From: Candidatus Polarisedimenticola svalbardensis | GTDB taxonomy: Bacteria; Acidobacteriota; Polarisedimenticolia; Polarisedimenticolales; Polarisedimenticolaceae | Assembly (NCBI GenBank): GCA_014764515.1 | Contig: JACXWD010000002.1 | Location: 62,001 to 126,000 of the forward strand | DNA: 64,000 nt | Direction: 5' to 3' | Shown here: one piece after another, positions 33,732-43,978 of the stretch | How the letters are laid out: each line of letters begins with the position of its first letter | Position numbering within the stretch: position 1 is the stretch's first letter | Notes under the pieces: model-generated | Told to the model about the DNA's origin: nothing | Databases searched by the model: none | What the model saw: only the letters and a program-made list of their open reading frames with translations | Position numbers and translations under genes: made by a program

Positions 33732-36167
33732 ATGATCGGTATACGCCGGATCACAGGATACGTTTTCAGGGAACAGTTGGGCCCGACTGTTCTCGGCTTT
33801 TCCCTGTACACGTTCATCCTTCTGATGAACGCGTTCTTCCTGGTTGCCCAGAAGACCGTTGCCAGCAATCTGGGATGGGATCTCACCTTCAGGCTCTTCC
33901 TGCTCAGGGTTCCAAGCCTCCTGGTTCTGACCATTCCCATGGCGATCCTCCTGGGCGCGCTCATCGGGATCGGACGCCTGTCCTCGGATTCGGAGTGGAT
34001 CGCAATCCAGTCTTCCGGCCACGGTCTCAGAACCCTGGTCAAGCCGTCGATCCTTCTTGGTCTGCTCGGCGCCTCCATCTCTCTTTACCTGTTCTGGGTT
34101 GTTGTTCCCCGGTCCAACATCGCGCTTCGGACCACGCAGATGGAGGTCATGCTCGCTTCCAACATGGCCTCGGACCTCAAGCCGCGAACCTTCTACTTCA
34201 CTCCGGAAGGCCGGGTGATGTTCGTGGATGAGATTACCGCCGGCTCCAAGGGACTCCTGGAGGGTGTGTTTATCCACAACCCGATCCGGCCCAACCAGAC
34301 TCGGGAGCTGATTCTGGCCCGGGAAGGCAACCTCTATCCCTCATCCGACGGGTCCGGCAGCCTGGAAATGGATCTGCGAGATGTGGTGCTGCACCTTTAC
34401 AAGCCGCATTCTCCGGAGAGTTACCAACACAGCACCTTCGACAATTACCACATCGTCTTGCCTCCCCCGGCTCATATCCAGGCTCTCAAGGAACCGCCCC
34501 GAAAGACCGTGAGGAACATGGGTCTTGGCGAGTTGCGCGATGAGTTGTCCAGGGCCGGCCGGGATTCCAATGCCATCATCGCCGATGTCCGCAAGCGAAA
34601 TGCCCTGATGGAATTGAACACACGGGTCGCCCTTCCGCTGGCCTGTTTGCTGTTCGCCATTCTGGCCGTTCCATTGGGTGTCACCAGGGCCCGATCCGGC
34701 AAAGGGGCCGGATTCGCCATGAGCATGCTGGTAATTACCGTTTACTACCTGATCCTCACCATCTGCCAGGATCAGGCCAGAAGAGGCCGGATCCCTCCCA
34801 CACCGGCGATCTGGTCCGCCAACGCCGTCATTCTGCTGTGGTGCCTGTACGCCCTCTGGAAGCTGCGGAGGCCAGGGGGTGAGTCCCGGGGCGTCCTGAG
34901 CGCCCTGTTGGACCTTGCCATCACCTTCTGGCGACGGCTGGCGGCGCTGCTCTCCCCTGCTACATCCAAGGCCCAGAGTCAGGAGGAGAACCTTCTGGAA
35001 GGCGAGGCGCCGGAAGTTCAGGAAGCGATCCGGAAAAAGGTCGGGTTCCGTTTTGTGCCACGGCTGGATTCTTACGTCGGATCCCATTTCATCCGGCTGT
35101 TCCTGTATGCCCTGCTGTCCAGTTACGTTATTTACGGCATCGTGGAACTCAAGTCGCTGATAACCCAGATGATGGAGCACCAGCAGCCTCCAGGGCTTCT
35201 CCTGAGCTATTTCAAGTACTTCGCCCCCGGCATGATCCCCTTTACCGTGCCGATCGCCTGCATGGTCGGAGCGATCGTCGCCGTCACGATCCTTTCAAGA
35301 ACCGGCGAACTCGACGCCATGAAGGCCAGCGGCATCAGCGTCCGGCGCGCCACCGCTCCGATCTTCCTGGCTACCCTCGCCATATGCGGCGTGTACTTCG
35401 TGGCGCAGGACAAATTGATTCCGGTCACGAGTCAGAAGAGTCTTGAGATCAAGGATCAGATCCACGGCAGGTCTCCCAGAACCTACGGCGCCCGCCCCGG
35501 CGGCTCCTGGGTTTTTTCCGCAGACGGCACCCGCCTGTACCACTACCGCATGTTCGACAGCGACCCCGGGTTTTTCCAGGCGCTGAACAGCTTCACCATC
35601 GACCGGGACGCCATGAAAGTCCGGTCACACCGTTTCGGCGACGCCGTCAACTGGGTTGATGATGCCTGGGTCCACACCAGGGGCTGGTACCGCACCTTCC
35701 CCGCAGACGGCACCGCCGGCATCTACAGTCATGAGGAAACCGCGGTGGTGGAAGGGTTGGACGGACCGGAACATTTTGCCCAGCGGGAATCGGGGATGAG
35801 ACGGAACAACGATGCCAAGATTGAACAGTTCGACATGGAAGCGCTGAAGGCGGAAATCCTGAGCCTGCGTCAGTCCGGCTACGATACGACCCGTCTGGAA
35901 GTTTCCTATTTCGGCCGGTTCTCCCGGCCGCTGACGCCTCTGGTCATGGTCATGCTGGGCCTGCCGTTCGCCTTCCGCATCGGCCGCAAAGGATCGCTGT
36001 ACGGGATCGGCGTCGCCATCCTGCTGGTGATCCTGTACTGGGCCACCTTTGCCATCTTCAACGCCCTGGGCCTTGAAACCATCCTGCCGCCGTTCCTTGC
36101 GGCCTGGGCTCCCAATATTTTCTACGGACTCCTGGGCGCCACCCTGATGCTGTACGTCCGGACCTGA
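33732..36167 (+). CDS. Fused LPS export permease LptF-LptG
   Basis: 811 residues containing two complete YjgP/YjgQ permease domains in tandem, where E. coli has two separate proteins of about 360 residues. Domain 1, residues 1-395: TITGYVFREQLG-type opening, three N-terminal helices, a periplasmic beta-jellyroll (about 140-260) and three C-terminal helices. A charged linker of about 40 residues (SATSKAQSQEENLLEGEAPE) follows. Domain 2, residues about 437-811, repeats the plan (RLDSYVGSHFIRLFLYALLSSYVIY ... PLTPLVMVMLGLPFAFRIGRK). With LptB it should form the inner-membrane LPS extractor. Its stop abuts the convergent phosphodiesterase gene in TGATCA. Confidence 0.93.
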   Translation: MIGIRRITGYVFREQLGPTVLGFSLYTFILLMNAFFLVAQKTVASNLGWDLTFRLFLLRVPSLLVLTIPMAILLGALIGIGRLSSDSEWIAIQSSGHGLRTLVKPSILLGLLGASISLYLFWVVVPRSNIALRTTQMEVMLASNMASDLKPRTFYFTPEGRVMFVDEITAGSKGLLEGVFIHNPIRPNQTRELILAREGNLYPSSDGSGSLEMDLRDVVLHLYKPHSPESYQHSTFDNYHIVLPPPAHIQALKEPPRKTVRNMGLGELRDELSRAGRDSNAIIADVRKRNALMELNTRVALPLACLLFAILAVPLGVTRARSGKGAGFAMSMLVITVYYLILTICQDQARRGRIPPTPAIWSANAVILLWCLYALWKLRRPGGESRGVLSALLDLAITFWRRLAALLSPATSKAQSQEENLLEGEAPEVQEAIRKKVGFRFVPRLDSYVGSHFIRLFLYALLSSYVIYGIVELKSLITQMMEHQQPPGLLLSYFKYFAPGMIPFTVPIACMVGAIVAVTILSRTGELDAMKASGISVRRATAPIFLATLAICGVYFVAQDKLIPVTSQKSLEIKDQIHGRSPRTYGARPGGSWVFSADGTRLYHYRMFDSDPGFFQALNSFTIDRDAMKVRSHRFGDAVNWVDDAWVHTRGWYRTFPADGTAGIYSHEETAVVEGLDGPEHFAQRESGMRRNNDAKIEQFDMEALKAEILSLRQSGYDTTRLEVSYFGRFSRPLTPLVMVMLGLPFAFRIGRKGSLYGIGVAILLVILYWATFAIFNALGLETILPPFLAAWAPNIFYGLLGATLMLYVRT

Positions 36168-39164
36168 TCAGGATCCGGATTCCAGATCCGACACCCGTTC
36201 CGCCAGTCTGGCCTGGGAACGATCCAGCTCCAGCGAGCGCTTCCAGTACGACAGGGCCTCCTGATTCCGACCGAGCCGGAGGGCCGCCTCACCCATGACA
36301 TTGAGCAATGCAGGGGAATCCCCCAGCCGGCCCCGGGCCTCCTGCAACAGCTTCAGGCCCTCACCATAGCGGCCGTCTTCCAACTCGAGGTAGCCCTGCT
36401 GGAGGAGTGCCTGGGACCTGGCCCTGGGATCGGCGGCCGCCGCCAGCAGTTCCTGCCTGGCGTCATCGGTCAGGCCGCGGGACCTTAGAACCAGAGCCAG
36501 GTTCACCCGGGCGTCGCCATACCCGGGCTCCAGTTCCAGGGCGCGCAGGAGGTATTTTTCCGCTCCGTCATATTCTCCCCGGGCGATGCGGATACCGGCA
36601 AGGTTGTTGTAGGGCGATGGATATTCCGGCGCCGCCAGAACCGCCCGCTGCCAGAGTTTGTCCGCTTCATCCATCTCACCAGTGGCAAAATAGAGGCTGG
36701 CCAGGTTGTTCATGACGACTGCATTGGTCGGCGCTTTCTCGAGGGCTCGCCCGTACAGATCGATGGCGTTCCCTGTTTCCCCCCGGTCCTGGTACACCAG
36801 CGCCAGGTTGTTATACGCGCCCATGAAATAGGGATCGGCCTCGATCGCCGCCAGATACCATTTTTCCGCCTCCACCCCATCGTTCCGGCTCCGGGCCAGG
36901 TTTCCCAGATGGTTGCGCGGCTGGGCTATATCCGGATCCAGGTCTGCGGCCCGTATCCAGGCTCTCTCCGCACCGTCCGGGTCACCCTGCTTTTCCAGCG
37001 CCTGTCCCAGGGTCGTGATGATCTCCACCGCCTCCGGCTCCCGCTCCAGGATGGACTGCAGCAGCGAGACCGCTTTCCCAAGATCGTTCCGTTCAAGGGC
37101 CAGCCTGGCAAGGTGGTGGGCCGCTACCCGGTAGGCGTGGGGATATCCCATGGCTCGCTGAAAAATTTTACCAGCCTCATCATTCCGTTCCTGCATCAGG
37201 ACGGAAAGCCCCAGGTTCACCAGCAGCGTGGGCTGCTCTCCGTTCTCTTCGATCCCGGTGCGGAACTCCGCTTCGGCCTCGGCGAAGAGCCCCTCCGCCA
37301 TGAGCGCCACCCCGGAATTATTCCTGGCAGTTGTTGAATTCTTACTTTCTGAATCGCTGGAGATATATCCCAGCGATCTGAGCTTCTTGAGGAGGTCTTC
37401 GTCGCCCTCCCCTCCCGAACCTGCGTCGGCTCCTGCTCTCCGCTCCGGATCGTCGGTTCGGAACCGGACCGGGTTCTGCTCCAGAAAGGCCGGGTCGATC
37501 GCTCCGGCCAGGACCTTGCCGGGCCATGAAGACGGCACCGGCTGGCCGTAGAGAGCCAGGATGGTCGGCGCAATGTCATACACCGAGGCCTGTTCCAGGC
37601 TGGCTGCCGGAACGATGTGCCGTCCGGACAGGATCAGCATGCCGAACTTGCGGTGCCAGGAGGCTGCCTGCCCGTGGCCGATCCTGCTGTCGGCGGTCTG
37701 GGGGCGGGTGGCGTCGGAGGCAAACCCATGGTCCGAGAGAACCATGACCGTCCAGTCTTTCCCCCGGCCCGCAAGGAGTTCGCCCAGGTAACGGTCGGCC
37801 TGTTCGTAATAGCGGTCCACCACATGGCGGAAACGTGCCTGGCGCCGGACCGAAACCCCGGGAAGCAATGGATCCCGGAAGCTCATGAACAGGTGCCCGA
37901 CAGTGTCGGTGCCTTCGAGATAAACCGCCTCGAACCCCGGTGAATACTGCTCATGGAGCCGGCGGGCAATACCTACGTAACTGTCGCCGGACGCAAGGAG
38001 TGTACTGAAGCTGTCCAGGAGCTCCCGGTCGGCTCCCTGGTAGTCCTCTTCCGAGGAATCGTCCGGCGAAAAGAAGGAAGCGGTCCGTTCCCACGGTATC
38101 TCGTCGGGAGAAACGATATCGGTGCGTATCTCGTTGTAAAGTTCCGGAGGCCAGGTCTTGCCCTGTTCGTCGTCCGGATCCGTTTTGAAATCGAACAGTT
38201 GGTAGGCGATCCGTTCGGAGACCAGATACCCGTTGACGGCATCGGCCGGCCATGTGGCCCACCAGCCGACCACACCGGTTCGGGTTCCGGCCTCGCCCAG
38301 CATCTCCCAGACCGTGGCGGCCTTGCGATGGGCGGAGGTCACCGGCTGCTTGTTCCCACCAGCAGGATCCTGCACCAGGAAATCCAGGATGCCGTGTCGG
38401 CTCGGCTCCACCCCGGTAACCACTGATGTCCAGATAACCGGCGAGAGCATGGGACTTATGGTCAACAGCTTGGTCCGGACTCCACCCTCTATCAGGCGCT
38501 CCAGGTTCGGGAGCCGGCCTGCAGCCAGGAGCGGGTCCAGGATGACCCAGTCGGCGCCGTCCAGGCCGACCACAAGCATGCGGGTGTCGGCAGCCGGGTA
38601 GGACCTTCCGTCCACCGCCAGCAGGTAGTCCAGGGAGTCCAGAGAGAGCTCCCTCAGGTCGGCGCCACGTTGGGCCAGTCCGACCTTCAGACGCTGGCTC
38701 AGCTCATCCTGAAAGGCGCCGGTGCCCAGGTTGCGGTGGACCCCGCGGTCCATCCCTGCGCCGGCTTCCCGGACGGCGGCGAGAAGAAGATCCCGGGCGC
38801 CTGCTCCCTGGTCGGCGGTGGCGATGTCGGCCCATGCTTCCGGCCGCAGGCGGACGGTTGCCCAGCCCCGGAACCCATATCGTGATCCGTCGGCGCCGGG
38901 GATCAGGGCGTCTTCGGCCTGGGGCAACGGCAGGACCACCGCATCCCTCGGATAGCGATCCAGGTGGACCAGGCCGGGTGGGGCGACGGCGAACCGGCCG
39001 TCAGCCGGCCGGGGGTAACCCAGGAACGACGGACCTCGCAGAACACCGAATTCGGATTCCGGGCTCAGGGAGTGCATCCCGGAGGCAAACCAGACGATTG
39101 CCAGAGCAATCGCCGCAACGAATGCGATCGAACCTTTCGAAGCGCCCTTACCGTTGCGGTTCAC
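36168..39164 (-). CDS. Membrane-anchored alkaline-phosphatase-superfamily phosphodiesterase with TPR repeats
   Basis: 998 residues. One membrane anchor (SIAFVAAIALAIVWFASGM), then residues about 35-190 that look like a SPFH/band-7-type domain. A type I phosphodiesterase/nucleotide pyrophosphatase domain covers about 195-590, with metal and nucleophile segments VVGLDGADWVILDPLL, MLSPVIWTSVVTG, EGTDTVGHLFMSF and VLSDHGFASDA. About ten TPR units occupy 635-985 (YNNLALVYQDRGETGNAIDLY and others). GTG start, 23 nt after metK. Natural substrate unknown; nucleotide, phospholipid or glycan headgroups are possible. Confidence 0.85.
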   Translation of the reverse strand: MNRNGKGASKGSIAFVAAIALAIVWFASGMHSLSPESEFGVLRGPSFLGYPRPADGRFAVAPPGLVHLDRYPRDAVVLPLPQAEDALIPGADGSRYGFRGWATVRLRPEAWADIATADQGAGARDLLLAAVREAGAGMDRGVHRNLGTGAFQDELSQRLKVGLAQRGADLRELSLDSLDYLLAVDGRSYPAADTRMLVVGLDGADWVILDPLLAAGRLPNLERLIEGGVRTKLLTISPMLSPVIWTSVVTGVEPSRHGILDFLVQDPAGGNKQPVTSAHRKAATVWEMLGEAGTRTGVVGWWATWPADAVNGYLVSERIAYQLFDFKTDPDDEQGKTWPPELYNEIRTDIVSPDEIPWERTASFFSPDDSSEEDYQGADRELLDSFSTLLASGDSYVGIARRLHEQYSPGFEAVYLEGTDTVGHLFMSFRDPLLPGVSVRRQARFRHVVDRYYEQADRYLGELLAGRGKDWTVMVLSDHGFASDATRPQTADSRIGHGQAASWHRKFGMLILSGRHIVPAASLEQASVYDIAPTILALYGQPVPSSWPGKVLAGAIDPAFLEQNPVRFRTDDPERRAGADAGSGGEGDEDLLKKLRSLGYISSDSESKNSTTARNNSGVALMAEGLFAEAEAEFRTGIEENGEQPTLLVNLGLSVLMQERNDEAGKIFQRAMGYPHAYRVAAHHLARLALERNDLGKAVSLLQSILEREPEAVEIITTLGQALEKQGDPDGAERAWIRAADLDPDIAQPRNHLGNLARSRNDGVEAEKWYLAAIEADPYFMGAYNNLALVYQDRGETGNAIDLYGRALEKAPTNAVVMNNLASLYFATGEMDEADKLWQRAVLAAPEYPSPYNNLAGIRIARGEYDGAEKYLLRALELEPGYGDARVNLALVLRSRGLTDDARQELLAAAADPRARSQALLQQGYLELEDGRYGEGLKLLQEARGRLGDSPALLNVMGEAALRLGRNQEALSYWKRSLELDRSQARLAERVSDLESGS

Positions 39165-39187
39165 CGGTCACCCCCCGGGGATCCGAG

Positions 39188-40339
<1,152 letters not shown>

Positions 40340-40396
40340 CGAGAAACTCCTATCAGGTAAACCAGGGATAAGTGGCGTGCAGCGCCCGGACCGGTG

Positions 40397-40425
40397 AATT
40401 TACCATCCCATCGGGTTTGGTTCAA
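40397..40425 (-). promoter_or_regulatory. Weak candidate promoter for metK
   Basis: Minus-strand TTGAAC, 17 nt, TAAATT, beginning at the dnaE stop codon. Both elements match 4 of 6. Would give a leader of about 50 nt. Confidence 0.3.
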
Positions 40426-43400
40426 CGTTCATAGCGGTTTGGCTGGGCCCGGTACCGAACCCGCCCCGGTCCCAGCAGCCGATCCAGGTCGTCACTGAGC
40501 TCCTGGCACGGCCGCACCCGCAGGGCGCTTTCGACCTGGGCCACGAATCGGTACCGGCCGGGGTTACAGACCTCAAGATAAAGACGGGCATCCCCACTGT
40601 GCCGGGAGACTGTTTTCCGGAGAGTATCCACCAGTGTTTCATCCAGTTGCACCGAGTTGATCCGCACCTGTACGGCATCGGCCTTTCGATCCCTCAACTC
40701 TTCCAGGGGGCAGATGTCGTCGGCCAGAATCTTGTACTGCTCCTCTTCCACCTGAAGCCTGCCTGTGATCAGGAACGGCTTGCCGTCTTCGAGGATGGCG
40801 CCGCTTGTCTTGTAGATCTTGGGGAAAATGACGGTTTCCACACGTCCCTGGCTGTCCTCCAACTGGAGAGTGGCGAACCAGTCTCCCTTTCTGGATTTGC
40901 GCCGGTTGAGGTTGGTGACCAGCCCGCAGACGGCAACTTCCGAACCACCCGGTGTCTTCGCCAGCTTGTCGGTGGTGTGGGAAGCGAAGTCCCGGATCAA
41001 CCCGGCATGGGCTTCCAGGGGATGGCCGGAAATGTAGAAACCGAGGGTATCTTTTTCGTGGGCCAGTCGTGTTCTCTCGTCCCATTCCGGTGTCTCAGGG
41101 AGCAGCTCCGCCCGGGCCGGCTCCTGCTCGCCCTCACCGCCTCCGAACAGGTTGCCCTGCCCGGCCTCCCGGTCGGCCCGCTGCTTGTGCCCGTACTCCA
41201 GCGCTCCATCCACCCCGGCGGCCAGGCTGCTGCGACCGTACCCCAGGGAGTCCAGGGCGCCGGAAAAGACCAGCGCCTCAAGGACACGTTTGTTCGCCTG
41301 CCTGGAGTCGACTTCCGCGCTCAACGCGTGCATCGACTCGAACCGGCCCACCCGTTCCCTGGCGTCCAGGATCGCCTGTATCGCCCCTTCGCCCACACCC
41401 TTGATGGCGGACAGGCCGAACCGGATCCCACCTTCCTCCACGGTGAAGTCCATGCCGGACCCGTTGACGTCGGGAGGGAGGACTTCGATGCCCATACCCC
41501 TGGCCCGGCCGATGTAGTTTACAAGCTTGTCCGTATTGCCCTTGTCGTTGGTCAGCACGGCAGCCATGAAATGCAGCGGGTGGTGAGCCTTGAGCCATGC
41601 GGTCTGGTAAGCAACCAGAGCGTAAGCGGCGCTGTGAGATTTATTGAAACCGTATCCGGCAAAGAACGCCATGAGGTCGAAAACCGCCTTGGCATCCTTT
41701 TCCGAGACACCTTTCTCTTCGGCGCCGGCGATGAATTTCTTCGCCTCGGCCTCCATGACCTCTTTCTTCTTCTTGCCCATGGCCCTGCGGAGGATGTCGG
41801 CTTCGCCCAGGCTGTAGCCGGCCATCTTGGAGGCGATCTGCATGACCTGTTCCTGGAAGACGATCACACCGTAGGTCTCTTCCAGGATCTCCTCGGTCCA
41901 CGGATGAGGGTATTCAACCCGGATCTTGCCGTGGCGCCGTTTGATGAAATCGTCGATAAGGCCGCCGCCGATCGGACCTGGCCGGAACAGGGCGTTGAGG
42001 GCGATGAGATCCTCGAACCGCTCCGGCTTGAGACGACGCAGGATGTCCTTCATACCGTCGGATTCGAACTGGAATACACCGTCGGTATCCGCCCGGGAAA
42101 ACAGTTCGTAGACCTTGGGGTCGGTCAGCGGCAGATGCGGGAGGTCGGGCCGCTCTCCGGTTTCCGCTTCTATGGAATCCAGGGCGTCATCGATGAGGGT
42201 CAGGGTCTTCAGTCCGAGGAAGTCCATTTTCAGAAGGCCGATTTCCTCGACTTCGTCTTTGGCCCACTGCGTCGTAACCTCGTCCCCGGCCTTGGTGCCG
42301 CGATACAGAGGGGCGAATTCGTCAATCGGCCTGGGAGCGATAACCACTCCTGCGGCATGGGTCGAGGCATGGCGGCAAAGCCCTTCCAGGCGGGTGCCGA
42401 CGTCCAGCAGCTGGCGGACCTGGTCGTCCCCGTCGTAGATCGCCTGCAGTTCCGGGACGTCCTTCAGCGCACCCCGGATGGTGATGTCCTGGCCCGGCTG
42501 GTTCGGCACCAGCTTGGCGATCTTGTCCACCTCGCCGTACGGAATCTCCAGCACACGTCCTACGTCACGGATGACGGCTCGAGCCGCCATGCTGCCGAAG
42601 GTGATGATCTGGGCCACGTTCGGTCTGCCGTACTTCTCGGTAACGTATTCAATCACCCGCTCCCGCTTTCGAAAGCAGAAATCGATGTCTACGTCCGGCA
42701 TGCTGACCCGCTCCGGGTTCAGGAAGCGTTCGAACAGCAGGTCGTACTCCATCGGGTCGATGTCGGTGATCTGCATGCAGAACGCCGCCAGCGAACCGGC
42801 TGCGGATCCCCGCCCCGGCCCCACCGGGATACCGCTCTCCCGGGCGTAGCGGATGAAGTCCCAGGTGATCAGGAAGTATCCGGGGAACCCCATTTCCCGG
42901 ATCACCTTCAGCTCCAGTTCCAGCCGGGCCTTGTACTTCTCGATCGGGTGGCGCAGCAGGCCGGCTTCTTCCTTCTGTTTCCAGCCCTTCATCCTCTTCG
43001 CGAATCCGTCCCGGGCCACTTTTTCGAAGTAGCCGTCCAGGTCGTACCCGTCGGGGACCGGAAATTCCGGCAGATGGTTCGGCTGGTCCTTGAACGTGAA
43101 ATCGCAAAGATCTGCGATCGCCTGGGAGTTCTCCACCGCCTCGGGACGCCAGTGGAACAGATCGGCCATCTCCGAGCGGGACTTGAGGTAATGCTCGGTG
43201 GTGTAGGTCATCCTGCCGCGGTTGTTGATTGTTTTCCCGGTGTGGATACAGACCAGGATCTCGTGGGCCTTGTGGTCATCGGGAAGGAGGTAGTGGCAAT
43301 CGTTGGTAGCGACCAGGCCGATATCAAGGTCCCTGGCCAGGCGGACCGAACCATCATTGACCAGCTTCTGTTCCTCGATGCCGTGATCCTGCATCTCCAG

Positions 43401-43934
43401 CCAGTATCCGGCGTCTCCGAACAGATCCCGGTACCAGCCGGCCGCTTTTTCGGCCTCGGGCATGCGATCCTGACGCAGGAGGGTCGGGATTTCGCCTGCC
43501 AGGCAGGCCGACAGGCAGACCAGACCTTCGTGATGCTTTTCCAGGAGCTTCTTGTCGATCCGGGGACGATGGTAGAACCCCTCCAGGTAGCCGGCAGAGG
43601 CGAGTTTGATCAGGTTCTTGTACCCGGTGTAGTCCTTGGCGAGAAGGATCAGGTGGTGGTAGTTCTTGATGCCGGGACCGGCCGGTTTCTTGTCGTGGCG
43701 GGAACCGGGGGCGACGTAAGCCTCAATCCCGATGATCGGCTTGATGCCGTGGCGCGCCGCAGTTTTCCCGAAGTTCATGGCGCCGAACAGGTTGCCGTGA
43801 TCGGTGATCGCCAGGGCGCTCTGGCCGTCCTTGGCCGCATGCCTGCACATCTCATCCAGACGCTGTGCCCCGTCCAGCAGCGAGTAGGTCGTATGGTTGT
43901 GCAGATGGACGAAACCGGGCGGCTGGGTCGGCAT
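40422..43934 (-). CDS. dnaE: DNA polymerase III alpha subunit
   Basis: Replicative polymerase of 1170 residues. N-terminal PHP domain with metal-site segments FVHLHNHTTYSLLDGA and AITDHGNLFGA, so PHP exonuclease activity may be retained. The palm aspartates are in MPDVDIDFCFRKRERV near residue 405. The tandem helix-hairpin-helix (IRFGLSAIKGVGEGAIQAIL) and the OB domain (VAVCGLVTNLNRRKSRKGDWFATLQLED) follow. The ATG has no clear Shine-Dalgarno. holA, another replisome gene, lies three genes upstream in the same run. Confidence 0.97.
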   Translation of the reverse strand: MPTQPPGFVHLHNHTTYSLLDGAQRLDEMCRHAAKDGQSALAITDHGNLFGAMNFGKTAARHGIKPIIGIEAYVAPGSRHDKKPAGPGIKNYHHLILLAKDYTGYKNLIKLASAGYLEGFYHRPRIDKKLLEKHHEGLVCLSACLAGEIPTLLRQDRMPEAEKAAGWYRDLFGDAGYWLEMQDHGIEEQKLVNDGSVRLARDLDIGLVATNDCHYLLPDDHKAHEILVCIHTGKTINNRGRMTYTTEHYLKSRSEMADLFHWRPEAVENSQAIADLCDFTFKDQPNHLPEFPVPDGYDLDGYFEKVARDGFAKRMKGWKQKEEAGLLRHPIEKYKARLELELKVIREMGFPGYFLITWDFIRYARESGIPVGPGRGSAAGSLAAFCMQITDIDPMEYDLLFERFLNPERVSMPDVDIDFCFRKRERVIEYVTEKYGRPNVAQIITFGSMAARAVIRDVGRVLEIPYGEVDKIAKLVPNQPGQDITIRGALKDVPELQAIYDGDDQVRQLLDVGTRLEGLCRHASTHAAGVVIAPRPIDEFAPLYRGTKAGDEVTTQWAKDEVEEIGLLKMDFLGLKTLTLIDDALDSIEAETGERPDLPHLPLTDPKVYELFSRADTDGVFQFESDGMKDILRRLKPERFEDLIALNALFRPGPIGGGLIDDFIKRRHGKIRVEYPHPWTEEILEETYGVIVFQEQVMQIASKMAGYSLGEADILRRAMGKKKKEVMEAEAKKFIAGAEEKGVSEKDAKAVFDLMAFFAGYGFNKSHSAAYALVAYQTAWLKAHHPLHFMAAVLTNDKGNTDKLVNYIGRARGMGIEVLPPDVNGSGMDFTVEEGGIRFGLSAIKGVGEGAIQAILDARERVGRFESMHALSAEVDSRQANKRVLEALVFSGALDSLGYGRSSLAAGVDGALEYGHKQRADREAGQGNLFGGGEGEQEPARAELLPETPEWDERTRLAHEKDTLGFYISGHPLEAHAGLIRDFASHTTDKLAKTPGGSEVAVCGLVTNLNRRKSRKGDWFATLQLEDSQGRVETVIFPKIYKTSGAILEDGKPFLITGRLQVEEEQYKILADDICPLEELRDRKADAVQVRINSVQLDETLVDTLRKTVSRHSGDARLYLEVCNPGRYRFVAQVESALRVRPCQELSDDLDRLLGPGRVRYRAQPNRYER

Positions 43935-43978
43935 TTTGGAGTCGGCACCTTTCAGGGATCAGGGAAGAAGCCCGAATA

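Noticed and set aside
40340-40421. SAM riboswitch before metK
   Set aside because: The gap is 82 nt and shows no SAM-riboswitch core pattern.
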